In this document: piece after piece, positions 9,362 to 17,086 of the stretch
Layout of the letters: each line of letters starts with the position of its first letter
Position numbering within the stretch: the stretch's first letter is position 1
Assembly (NCBI GenBank): GCA_003223025.1
Contig: QHXR01000014.1
Location: forward strand, 1 to 51,764
DNA from: Acidobacteriota bacterium
GTDB taxonomy: Bacteria > Acidobacteriota > Blastocatellia > Pyrinomonadales > Pyrinomonadaceae
Length of the DNA: 51,764 nucleotides
Direction of reading: 5' to 3'
Program-made: the position numbers and the translations under genes
The notes under the pieces: model-generated
Told to the model about the DNA's origin: nothing
Database searches by the model: none
Seen by the model: only the letters and a program-made list of their open reading frames with translations

Positions 9362-9679
9362 CTTAGGTTCTGGCTTCTGGAATTTGAAATCTGAAATTTG
9401 AAATTTGGAATTTGAAATTTGAAATTCGAACTCTGAAATTTGAAATTTGGAATCTGAAATTCGAACTCTGAAATCTGAAATTTGAAATTTGAAATTTGAA
9501 ATTTGAAAAGTAGAACGCAACTCCCGGAAACTGGGTCCTGAATCGAGAGTTCAGTAATCCAGAACTGGTCCTGAATCGAGAGCTCAGTAATCCGGAACTG
9601 GTCTTGAATCGAGAGCTCAGTAATCCAGAACCTGAATCCGGAAGTTAGAAATCCAGAACCCGAAACTAGAAACTAGAAA
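9362..9679. repeat. Low-complexity and 37-bp tandem repeat zone
   Basis: From about 9380 to 9508 the sequence is built from a 7-base unit GAAATTT with variants (GGAATTT, GAAATTC, GAACTCT). From about 9536 to 9640 a unit of roughly 37 bases reading TCCTGAATCGAGAGTTCAGT and onward is repeated about three times with small changes. From 9660 the unit AAACTAG repeats four times and runs into the stop codon of the next gene. No gene was seen in these 318 bases. The structure is direct observation; its role is unknown. Confidence 0.85.
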
Positions 9680-10261
9680 CTAGAAACTAATATCTAACCT
9701 AGCTACTTGCTGCTCATATTCCTCGTGCAATACTAGCTTCTCCATCCACGACTCTTGCTCTCGCATCAATGCGGGAAGATGCGTCACATCCGACAGAGCG
9801 TAATCGACAAGTTCTTCCGTCCAGACTCCGTCCCATGACTTGTTGAATTTCGAGCGGTGCGATTTTTCCAGATCGACCGCGAAGTAGCGATATAACGTCT
9901 CGGCGAGCGATGCGGATTGATTCGCGCCGCGCGTGAGGACTCTCTCCGCGATCATCGTGTCGAACACGTTGTTTACTTTAACTCCCACTGCGCCTAAAAA
10001 GTCGAGATCGAATTTCGCGTTGTGAAAGATCTTGATGATCGATTCGTCGGCGAGAAGCTCGCCTAGTCTTCCGAGCTGCACGCCTTCGCTCAGCGGAACG
10101 AGCAGATTGAATTCGCCATCCGAGAATTGGATCGAGAACATTTTTCCGAATCGCGGATTGAGAGATGACGTCTCGGTATCGCAACCGACAACGGTTGCTG
10201 CCGAGAGTTGCGAGAATGCGAGATCGATCTGTTCGGTTGTGCGGGCGACGAGAACATTCAC
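9680..10261 (-). CDS. DEDDy 3'-5' exonuclease (RNase D/Pol I proofreading type)
   Basis: This 193-aa protein is a stand-alone 3'-5' exonuclease domain. All DEDDy catalytic residues are visible: Asp28 and Glu30 in CDTETSSLNP, Asp85 in HNAKFDLDFL, Tyr154 and Asp158 in YALSDV. It lacks the HRDC domains of RNase D and has no polymerase domain. Substrate (RNA or DNA) cannot be fixed from sequence. Its last codons and TAG stop are formed by the TAGTTTC repeat that fills the next gap, suggesting the original 3' end was replaced by repeat sequence. It is divergent from the YceH-like gene with only 36 bases between start codons. Confidence 0.88.
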   Translation of the reverse strand: MNVLVARTTEQIDLAFSQLSAATVVGCDTETSSLNPRFGKMFSIQFSDGEFNLLVPLSEGVQLGRLGELLADESIIKIFHNAKFDLDFLGAVGVKVNNVFDTMIAERVLTRGANQSASLAETLYRYFAVDLEKSHRSKFNKSWDGVWTEELVDYALSDVTHLPALMREQESWMEKLVLHEEYEQQVARLDISF

Positions 10262-10297
10262 ACGACGATTCTAATTCACTCGATGCGCGGGCGGGAA

Positions 10298-10966
10298 ATG
10301 TATTATGCTAATCGGCAACTTATGCTCGAACAGCTTACAGAAGTCGAAGCCCGGGTCCTTGGAAGTCTCGTCGAAAAACAGCTCACGACTCCGGAATATT
10401 ATCCGCTGACCATGAACGCGCTGACCGCGGCGTGCAATCAGAAGAGCAATCGTGATCCGGTGGTCGCATACGATGAGACGACGATCATGACCGCGATCGA
10501 TTCACTTCGCGACAGAAATCTCGTCTATCTCTTCTACGGATCAGGAAGTCGGGCGGTGAAGTACAAGCACATGATGCCGAGCGTTTTCGATCTCGATGAC
10601 GCCGGTGTTGCGATCGTGGCGGTACTCTTGCTGCGCGGGTATCAAACGATTGGCGAGTTACGCGAGCGGACGGGACGGCTTCACGAATTCGCCGGGCTCA
10701 ACGAGGTGCAGGAAGCTCTGGATGCGCTGATGCGGCGCGATGATCCGTTGATCATAAAACTCGAGCGGCAGCCCGGACAGAAAGAAGCGAGATACGCGCA
10801 CCTGTTGTGTGGTTCGATCGATCAGTCGGCGGTACCCGTTCGCGAAGCATCATCAAGCGGAAAAGAAGACAGGATCGCGAAGCTCGAATCAGAGATCGAG
10901 AATCTCCGCGGCGAGTTCGCTTCCCTCCGCGATACATTTGAAGAATTTCGAAAGCAGTTTGAGTAA
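10298..10966 (+). CDS. YceH/DUF480 family protein
   Basis: This about 222-aa protein belongs to the YceH (UPF0502, DUF480) family, two winged-helix domains of unknown function. Signatures are LTEVEARVLGSLVEKQLTTP at the start, YYPLTMNALTAACNQKSNRDP, and RLHEFAGLNEVQEALDALMRR in the second domain. It ends in a coiled coil (about the last 40 residues, KLESEIENLRGEFASLRDTF). The start is uncertain: ATG 10298 is favoured, ATG 10283 and 10322 are also in frame, and longer versions would overlap the divergent exonuclease gene. The GCGGGA before 10298 is a weak ribosome binding site. Confidence 0.86.
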   Translation: MYYANRQLMLEQLTEVEARVLGSLVEKQLTTPEYYPLTMNALTAACNQKSNRDPVVAYDETTIMTAIDSLRDRNLVYLFYGSGSRAVKYKHMMPSVFDLDDAGVAIVAVLLLRGYQTIGELRERTGRLHEFAGLNEVQEALDALMRRDDPLIIKLERQPGQKEARYAHLLCGSIDQSAVPVREASSSGKEDRIAKLESEIENLRGEFASLRDTFEEFRKQFE

Positions 10967-10969
10967 ATT

Positions 10970-11073
10970 AGTTTCTGGTTTCTAGTTCCTGGTTTCTAGT
11001 TCCTGGTTTCTTGTTCTTGTTTCGATTCATCGCGTCCTAAAACTAGAAACTAGAAACCAGGAACTAGAAACTT
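10970..11073. repeat. Inverted AGTTTCTGGTT repeat between convergent genes
   Basis: The unit AGTTTCTGGTTTCTAGTTCC and its variants are repeated on the left side (10970-11015), and the inverse AACTAGAAACCAGGAACTAG lies on the right (11040-11070). The two sides can form a long stem between the convergent YceH-like and receiver genes, so it may end transcription from both sides. The same unit is found at 9660 and 38320. Confidence 0.8.
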
Positions 11074-11433
11074 TTAAACGATGTATCGATCCAACATCTG
11101 ACGGAGCTCATCGGGATGGACCGGTTTATAGATCACGTCGGAGCATCCGGCTTTCATTGCTTCATCTCTGATGTCACTGAACGCGGTGACGGCGATGATC
11201 GGGACGAGTCGATTGGTTTTCTTGTCGTGGATGAGTTGGGCAACGGATAGCCCGTCGAGCAGCGGCATCCCGATATCCATCAGGATGAGGTCGGGAAGGA
11301 ATTCAGCGGCCTTGTCGATCGCGTCGTACGGACCGGAAGCCTCGATCACCGAGTAACCGAACTTCTCGACCATAAACTTCAGAAGGACCCGTGTGTCCTC
11401 GTAGTCTTCGACGACCAGTACCCGCTTCTTCAT
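11074..11433 (-). CDS. Orphan single-domain response regulator
   Basis: A 119-aa CheY-like receiver with no output domain. The phosphoacceptor is Asp53 in LILMDIGMP, the acidic pair is Glu9-Asp10, the conserved Thr is Thr83 in AVTAFS and the Lys is Lys103 in YKPVHP, so it should be phosphorylated normally. The chemistry is standard: phosphotransfer from a histidine kinase changes its surface to act on a partner. No histidine kinase is adjacent, so its partner is unknown. AAGGGGGCAAT just before the ATG is a good ribosome binding site. It converges on the YceH-like gene across an inverted repeat. Confidence 0.95.
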   Translation of the reverse strand: MKKRVLVVEDYEDTRVLLKFMVEKFGYSVIEASGPYDAIDKAAEFLPDLILMDIGMPLLDGLSVAQLIHDKKTNRLVPIIAVTAFSDIRDEAMKAGCSDVIYKPVHPDELRQMLDRYIV

Positions 11434-11570
11434 ATTGCCCCCTTGTGAATCCTTAATATTCTACCCACCGCCTGACGGCGAGGGCAAAGTGTTTAAACAA
11501 CATTTTGCGAGCCTTGAAGGGCGGCTCCCACATGCCGAGCCGGGTTGGCCCGACATGAGGGACCTATAGT

Positions 11571-12347
11571 TCATTTGAATGCAGCCGATTTGGCGTCGAT
11601 GACGATCACCTTGTCGCTGTTCATCGCTTCGTACAACCGGAGAGCGAGTTCCGGATTGGATGAGGAAACCTTCCGTTGCTGAGCTATGGCAGCTCCTTTA
11701 TCGCCGCTCGCGACGTAAAGATGTCCAAGTAGAAATTGGGCCTCTTCGGCCTTTGGATCGAGCTCGATCGCCCGCTGTGCTTCGGCAATCGCCGCGTCGT
11801 ATTTCTTTCGCATTCCGTAAATAAAGCCGAGACTTGAATGGATCCTCGCATCGTCTCCATTGATCGATCTCGCTTTCTCGAGTACCTGCCCGGCTTCCTT
11901 ATATTTATTAAGAAAGATCAGTGCGTTTCCGATGTTCAGTAATATCACCGCGTCGTTCGGCCGCAGCGAATCGGCCTTACGAAATTCATCGAGCGATTCC
12001 GTATAACGCTCCGATTCGAGTAACACGGCACCCAACTGATTATGCGTGATGGCATGATCGGGCTTGAGCTCGATCGCTCGTCGAAATGCGGCGATGCATT
12101 TCTCGAGATCTTTCTTGTCGCGGTAAACGAATGCGAGATTTCTATGAAAGACCGGCTCGGCGGGTGAGAGCTCGATCGCACGATTGAGTGTGTTTATGGC
12201 GGCGTCGTATTCGCCGTTTCGAAATTGAGTTACGCCCTGGTTATTGAGTGTGGCTGCGAGTCGCTCATTGACCGTCTGGGTCTGGGAATAAGTGGCCGCC
12301 GTCACCGCAAAAACTATGATGAAAACTCGAAGTAAAAGGTACAACAT
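11571..12347 (-). CDS. Secreted TPR-repeat protein
   Basis: This 258-aa protein starts with a hydrophobic signal peptide (LLLRVFIIVFAVTAATYSQ, about residues 4-22), so it probably lies in the periplasm. The rest consists of about six TPR units, each with the W/L-G-Y-A-F-P pattern, for example GVTQFRNGEYDAAINTLNRA and AIELSPAEPVFHRNLAFVYR. TPRs mediate protein-protein contacts; the partner is unknown. AAAGGAGTAGTT before the ATG is a strong ribosome binding site that supports this start. It follows the repeat-containing secreted protein gene by 116 bases on the same strand. Confidence 0.85.
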   Translation of the reverse strand: MLYLLLRVFIIVFAVTAATYSQTQTVNERLAATLNNQGVTQFRNGEYDAAINTLNRAIELSPAEPVFHRNLAFVYRDKKDLEKCIAAFRRAIELKPDHAITHNQLGAVLLESERYTESLDEFRKADSLRPNDAVILLNIGNALIFLNKYKEAGQVLEKARSINGDDARIHSSLGFIYGMRKKYDAAIAEAQRAIELDPKAEEAQFLLGHLYVASGDKGAAIAQQRKVSSSNPELALRLYEAMNSDKVIVIDAKSAAFK

Positions 12348-12398
12348 AACTACTCCTTTAATTTTGAGTTCGTCGTTTTTGAGACGAGCTATCCCGTA

Positions 12399-12425
12399 GG
12401 CCGGAGCTGCTCCTCTGCTCCGGCC
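12399..12425. repeat. GC-rich palindrome
   Basis: GGCCGGAGC at 12399-12407 pairs with GCTCCGGCC at 12417-12425, and the flanking CCGTA/CCGTAG extends similarity. It lies between two same-strand genes and lacks a T run on either side, so it is not a classic terminator. It looks like a small member of the dispersed palindromic repeats in this window. Confidence 0.6.
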
Positions 12426-12463
12426 CGTAGACGTGCCTTTAGTTTTTCAGTGGTTGGTAAGTG

Positions 12464-13366
12464 TTAGCGAGTTCGGCGTCGGACGCCGATCTTCATCTGT
12501 ACAAGTTCTTCTGCCGTGATATTCGGCTCGGTGCTGCGAGCTTCGCGGATGAACTGAGGATCGATCTTGAAGATCCGAAACTTGACGATGTCTTCGGACG
12601 AAAGGTTCGAGATGCCCTCTGCTTTTAGCTCATTCAGAAACTCGGGCGTCACTTTGAAGATCCGGAACTTCACCATTTCTTCAAAGTCACTGGACGCAAA
12701 TCCCATGTCGTGGACCTGGCGGACGTAGTCGGCGTCGATCTTGAAGATTCGTGCCTTGACGAGCTCTTCCATCCCGAGATCGGGAAAACCGGTCGCTTTC
12801 ATTTCGGCCATGAACTGCGGCGTGATCTTGAAGATGACTGCTTTGAAAAGATCATCGACATCGAGCGGGCCAAAGTTTGCGGATTTAAGATCGTCGGCGA
12901 ACGCGGTAGTGACGTTTAGCGTCGTCGCGGTAAACAATCTTTGATCGAGATCGATCTGGCCGTGCTTCGACGGTTTTCCGAAATCGAAACCGCGCGATTT
13001 CATCGCATCTGCGAATCCGTAATTCGGAGTGAAGCGAAACGTACCCGCTCCCTTTCCGTTCGTGAATGTTCCGTCGCACTGGATCGTGCCTGCCTCACGA
13101 ACAAGGCTGAAACTGACTTTTCCGTTCTGCGCCTGGTCGCGACTTAGACCTTGCAGGTCGGAATACGCGAAGCTCGATCCGTGATTATTCCGGCTGCCCT
13201 TTTCCGTCCGCATCTCAAAATTAAGTTGGATCTTATCCGGGTTCTCATCCTTAGTGTCACCGGTCCAGCTCCCCGTTATGACGTTCTGAGCGACGATAAC
13301 GTAAGAACCGATAACAAAGATGACAAATGCGAAACTCAACAGGCGGAACGCCAAAACTCTGGACAT
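12464..13366 (-). CDS. Secreted repeat protein, M56/BlaR ectodomain-like
   Basis: This 300-aa protein has an N-terminal hydrophobic signal or anchor (about residues 5-25), a beta-rich domain beginning GSWTGDTKDENPDKIQLNF, then about five tandem units of roughly 26-30 residues. Units contain LVKARIFKIDADY, MVKFRIFKVTPEF or IVKFRIFKIDPQF followed by a GxxxLxxxxxx linker. The arrangement matches the C-terminal ectodomain seen on acidobacterial M56/BlaR1-type peptidases, but the peptidase itself is missing. So it is probably a stand-alone secreted relative; its function is unknown. ATG 13366 follows GGAGG by nine bases and is preferred over a TTG two codons upstream. Confidence 0.75.
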   Translation of the reverse strand: MSRVLAFRLLSFAFVIFVIGSYVIVAQNVITGSWTGDTKDENPDKIQLNFEMRTEKGSRNNHGSSFAYSDLQGLSRDQAQNGKVSFSLVREAGTIQCDGTFTNGKGAGTFRFTPNYGFADAMKSRGFDFGKPSKHGQIDLDQRLFTATTLNVTTAFADDLKSANFGPLDVDDLFKAVIFKITPQFMAEMKATGFPDLGMEELVKARIFKIDADYVRQVHDMGFASSDFEEMVKFRIFKVTPEFLNELKAEGISNLSSEDIVKFRIFKIDPQFIREARSTEPNITAEELVQMKIGVRRRTR

Positions 13367-13461
13367 AAACAAAAACCTCCGATCAATCTCTATATTTGCA
13401 CGTTAAATGCGTTACAGAATGAGAACACCGGAGGCCTGGATTTTATGACAGAAGTTCTGTT

Positions 13462-13600
<139 letters not shown>

Positions 13601-13609
13601 CTCGTATAA

Positions 13610-13815
13610 TTCTTGTCGCCGAACGCGACGCACATTAAAGCCTAGGGTTGAGCCGCCGCGGCGAAACCCTAGGTGAGGTTCAAAAAAAATCCGACCCTGA
13701 AGGGGTCGAACAGTTCGCAATTCGTGATCGCATCGCGCCGTCGTATGGACCTAGGTTTCGGCCTCATCGGCCCTCAACCCCAGGCTTTAATGTGCGTCAC
13801 CTTCGGCGACAAGAA
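13610..13815. mobile_element. 206-bp inverted-repeat element (MITE-like)
   Basis: The left end TTCTTGTCGCCGAACGCGAC, continuing to 13652, matches the reverse complement of 13773-13815 at about 40 of 43 positions. Each half can also fold on itself: CCTAGGGTT pairs with AACCCTAGG in the left half, and CCTAGGTTT with the end arms in the right half. A further palindrome GACCCTGAAGGGGTC is at the centre. It has no coding sequence that looks real. It sits between two low-complexity tracts of inverse orientation. Mobility is inferred from shape; no target-site duplication was seen. Confidence 0.7.
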
Positions 13816-13894
13816 AACCTCGCGGATACGCGTTGAAAAAATACTCTCGTCTTGCGCCGGGTCTCTTGTCTCTTGTCCCTTGTCTCGCGTCTCT

Positions 13895-14383
13895 CTAAAC
13901 CGCGTCGTCCGCGACGAGAGAGGTGAATGAAGTATCAATGAATTTGAAATGGCGCTCTGAATCATCGCGAACGGCGCCTAGTTTTTCGTAGAACTTCACC
14001 GCAGGATCGTTCCACTCGAGCACTTGAAAATCGATTCGCTCGTAACCGCGTTGGTGAGCAAGTTTCGCGACGATCTTGACCATCGCCTCCCCGAGTCCGT
14101 TGCGACGAAAATCTTCAGCGACGAAGATGTCCTCGAGATAGTAACCGCACTGTCCCCGAAAACTCGCGAAGTAAGGGTAGAACATCGCATATGCGACAGG
14201 TTCCTTTTCATGGAATGCGACGAGGCCTTCGACGAATGCTTCCTCGCCGAACATAACGTCGAACAGACGCGCTTCGGTGATCTCGCAGTACTCGCCTAGA
14301 TTTTCGTACTCAGCAAAATCGCGCATGAGACGCACGATGGCGGGAACTTCGTCCGGTGTCGATTTGCGAATTTGAATATCCAT
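13895..14383 (-). CDS. GNAT family N-acetyltransferase
   Basis: This about 162-aa protein is a GNAT acetyltransferase using acetyl-CoA. The acetyl-CoA binding motif is seen in VAEDFRRNGLGEAMVKIVAK (pattern RRxxxG), with the strand-turn YYLEDIFV before it and VLEWNDPAVKFYEKLGA at the C-terminus, the usual motif-B segment. It resembles diamine or spermidine acetyltransferase-like proteins, but the substrate is not fixed. Start ATG 14383 lies directly after the T run of the terminator of the preceding gene; a GTG at 14419 inside that hairpin is in frame but less likely. How it is transcribed through or after that terminator is unclear. Confidence 0.85.
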   Translation of the reverse strand: MDIQIRKSTPDEVPAIVRLMRDFAEYENLGEYCEITEARLFDVMFGEEAFVEGLVAFHEKEPVAYAMFYPYFASFRGQCGYYLEDIFVAEDFRRNGLGEAMVKIVAKLAHQRGYERIDFQVLEWNDPAVKFYEKLGAVRDDSERHFKFIDTSFTSLVADDAV

Positions 14384-14422
14384 AAAAAAGCCGTGCCCGG
14401 AACAAATCTTACCAAGCACGGC
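14384..14422 (-). terminator. Terminator just before GNAT start
   Basis: On the minus strand GCCGTGC (14422-14416) pairs with GCACGGC (14396-14390), followed by six T (14389-14384). It ends the TPR/carboxypeptidase-regulatory-like gene upstream. The next gene begins at the first base after the T run, so the hairpin occupies the whole place where a leader would be. Confidence 0.8.
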
Positions 14423-14445
14423 GGTTCATATCTAATGCGAAACGA

Positions 14446-15774
14446 TCAACCTTTCTTTCGCGCCGGAGCTGTCTTCTGCGGAGCCAGCTTCTGGTTGTTC
14501 TTAAGGTCGTCGATAGTTTCTTTTATGCTCGCCTTCAACGGGTGAGTATCGGGAGCAGCATCGACGAATCGCTGCATGTAATTCAACCCTTCCTGAAGGA
14601 CCGCTTTATTTGGAGGATCCGAAGCGCCCTCGGAGTAAAGTGCCAATCCGAGACCGGCAAGAGCATCCAGATTCTCCGGCTGAAGTTCGAGAACCTTGCG
14701 ATACGCAACCGAAGCAGTCTTCAATTCGCCCGCTGCGTTCATATTGCTCGCATAGCTCAACATGCTTGTGATCCGCTTCGCCTGATCGGGCTCAGCGACC
14801 GTGTACTGCTCGAGTATGTCGCCCGACTTTGCCAACATCGCGGGATCGGGAACGAATCGCGCCGCGAAGCCGTGCGCCTCGAGCGAATTTGCAAGGAGCG
14901 TAAGTTTCACCGCATCTCTTCCTTTTTGCTCCGCAGCATCGGACGCGGCGGGAGCGGTTTTCAAAATCTCGAGTCCCTTATCGTAAGCTCCGATCGCGCC
15001 TTCGAGGTCGGGTTTCATTTTCCCGAGAGCCGCGCCTCGAGCCGTCGTATCACCGGACGGCACTGCCTTGTAAGTAGCGAGAGCGCGTTTAACAAGCGCG
15101 ACGCCCTTTGCGTTTAGCATCACCGAAGCACTTGCGGCAAATTCCGGATCGGCAGCATATCCCTTCTCGAACTCGGCAATAGCCGTGTTCCAATCTCCTG
15201 CCTTCAGCGCAGCGTTCCCGGCTTGCAGCGCCGCATTAACGACCTTGTTCGTATCCTCGGCTTTTTTGTTAGAAGCCATTATCTCGGCGTTCTTTTTTTC
15301 TAACTCGGCCTGCTGTTTCTTTTGCTCTTCGGACATCTTGGGAGGAGCAGAGCTTTCACTACCCGGAGGAGGCGCCGTCGACTTCTCGGCCTGACGAACT
15401 TCGGCCTCGGTCAGCTGTTTGCCGTCGCCTTCGTTGACGATGATCGAGATATTCTCCATACCACCTTTTACATCCGGTTCTATTCTCGGACCGATTCCGG
15501 GACCGCTTACGGCGAGAACGAATCGCTGTCCCAGGGGAAACCCAACAAATGCGAATTCACCGCCCTTCTTCGTCTTCGCGCTCGGCATTTTTCCGCGCTC
15601 GATGTCCGTCCGATAAGCCTCGACCAACGCTCCGACCACCGGAACCTTCGTGCCGTCTGCCTTTTGCAGAGTAACGACGCCCCGAACCGGTGCGTTCTGA
15701 GCGAAAACCGCGGAACTTCCGACAAGGACAATAAGCCCCGTTAAAAATAAAGTTAGATAATTTGTTCGAAACAT
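14446..15774 (-). CDS. Secreted carboxypeptidase-regulatory-like/TPR protein
   Basis: This 442-aa protein has a signal peptide (about 1-25, ending SSAVFAQ), then a transthyretin-like carboxypeptidase regulatory domain (about 26-105, VRGVVTLQKADGTKVPVV). A charged linker rich in Glu and Lys (EEQKKQQAELEKKNAEIMAS) leads to several TPR units, for example AALQAGNAALKAGDWNTAIAEF and YRKVLELQPENLDALAGLGL. The Lys-rich tail ends KTAPARKKG. It is probably periplasmic and makes protein contacts; the role is unknown. ATG 15774 is preceded by GGAGG 11 bases upstream and fits the signal peptide; an upstream start at 15840 lacks this. Confidence 0.8.
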   Translation of the reverse strand: MFRTNYLTLFLTGLIVLVGSSAVFAQNAPVRGVVTLQKADGTKVPVVGALVEAYRTDIERGKMPSAKTKKGGEFAFVGFPLGQRFVLAVSGPGIGPRIEPDVKGGMENISIIVNEGDGKQLTEAEVRQAEKSTAPPPGSESSAPPKMSEEQKKQQAELEKKNAEIMASNKKAEDTNKVVNAALQAGNAALKAGDWNTAIAEFEKGYAADPEFAASASVMLNAKGVALVKRALATYKAVPSGDTTARGAALGKMKPDLEGAIGAYDKGLEILKTAPAASDAAEQKGRDAVKLTLLANSLEAHGFAARFVPDPAMLAKSGDILEQYTVAEPDQAKRITSMLSYASNMNAAGELKTASVAYRKVLELQPENLDALAGLGLALYSEGASDPPNKAVLQEGLNYMQRFVDAAPDTHPLKASIKETIDDLKNNQKLAPQKTAPARKKG

Positions 15775-15985
15775 TTTGTTGTGTCCCTCCGAGGACAAAA
15801 GAATGGCTGCAAACCGAATCCTGAGATGCTGTAATCGCAAGAAGCGTTTATAGATTTTTCAACATTCTAACCCAAAAACCGGTGAAATTTGAAGTCAACG
15901 GATCGAGCTGTCGAAGCGACACAAACCGCTTATTCAAATTAAACCGGACGGTATGCTAACTTTAGTTCTTCGGATCGTACCCGCA

Positions 15986-17086
15986 ATGGAAACCGCAAAA
16001 GTTAAGCGTATTTACAATTTCAGCTCCGGCCCCGCCGTCATGCCCCTGCCCGTCCTCGAGCGGGCTCGTGAAGAGATGCTCTCGATCGGCGGGACGGGAA
16101 TGAGCGTGATGGAAATGAGCCACCGCTCAAAATTCTTCGGCTACGTGATCGAAGGAACCGAGCGACGTCTCCGCGAACTTCTCCGAGCTCCAAACAACTA
16201 CCGCATCCTTTTCCTTCAAGGCGGAGCGGCTCTGCAATTCTCGATGATACCGATGAACTTCCTCCCGCCGGATCGATCGGCGGACTTCGTCGTGACCGGT
16301 GCGTGGGGCGTCAAAGCGGCGAGTGAAGCTGCAAAGATCGGGAAGGCGAATGTCATCTACTCATCCGAGAAAGATGGATTTCGAACTGTGCCCGAGCAGT
16401 CGGAGCTCGCATTTTCGTCCGACGCGGCGTATGTCCATTACACATCGAACGAAACGATCGACGGAGTGGAATTCAAATACGAACTCGACGCCGGCGGGAT
16501 ACCGGTAGTCTGCGACGCGTCATCGAATATCCTTTCGAAACCGTTCGACATCGAAAAGTATGCGATCGTTTATGCCGGAGCGCAGAAGAACATCGGGCCG
16601 AGCGGCGTCACGATCGTCATCATTCGCGAAGACATGCTCGATCTCGTTCCCGCGAACCAGCCGGCGCTTCTCGATTACCGAAACATCGCGAACAATCACT
16701 CACTCGCCAACACGCCGAATACGTGGGGAATTTACACGATCGGTTTGGTTTGCGAATGGTTGGAAGCTCAAGGTGGAGTCGGGTCGATCGAGAAACGCAA
16801 CCTGGAAAAAGCCGCGATACTTTATAAATTCATCGACGGCAGCGACGGTTACTACAGAGGTCATGCGGCGAATTCCTGCCGCTCTTTGATGAACGTTACG
16901 TTTCGTCTGCCATCGGAAGATTTGGAAGAGAAGTTTTGTGACGAGGCTGAGGCGATCGGACTCGACGGACTCCGCGGTCACAGATCCGTCGGCGGAATCC
17001 GAGCATCGATCTACAATGCGTTTCCACGCGAAGGTGTCGAAGCTCTCGTCGAGTTCATGAATGACTTTGCGTCCCGGAACGGCTAG
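15986..17086 (+). CDS. serC: Phosphoserine aminotransferase
   Basis: SerC transfers an amino group from glutamate to 3-phosphohydroxypyruvate, giving phosphoserine for serine and, in some bacteria, vitamin B6 synthesis. The 366-aa length fits. The N-terminus RIYNFSSGPAVMPLPVLERA, the GTGMSVMEMSHRS segment and the PLP lysine in YAGAQKNIGPSG are all family hallmarks. The ATG at 15986 gives METAKVKRIYNF; an in-frame ATG 11 codons upstream (15953) is possible. It converges on selA, and the last 32 bases of the two genes overlap. Confidence 0.95.
   Translation: METAKVKRIYNFSSGPAVMPLPVLERAREEMLSIGGTGMSVMEMSHRSKFFGYVIEGTERRLRELLRAPNNYRILFLQGGAALQFSMIPMNFLPPDRSADFVVTGAWGVKAASEAAKIGKANVIYSSEKDGFRTVPEQSELAFSSDAAYVHYTSNETIDGVEFKYELDAGGIPVVCDASSNILSKPFDIEKYAIVYAGAQKNIGPSGVTIVIIREDMLDLVPANQPALLDYRNIANNHSLANTPNTWGIYTIGLVCEWLEAQGGVGSIEKRNLEKAAILYKFIDGSDGYYRGHAANSCRSLMNVTFRLPSEDLEEKFCDEAEAIGLDGLRGHRSVGGIRASIYNAFPREGVEALVEFMNDFASRNG

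Noticed and set aside
9380-9640. CRISPR array or origin with iterons
   Set aside because: The 7-base units and the three 37-base copies have no spacers, and there is no replication gene or DnaA-box cluster nearby.
15953-15985. Longer N-terminus for SerC
   Set aside because: The extra residues are hydrophobic and not typical of SerC; ATG 15986 is favoured, although the alternative cannot be excluded.
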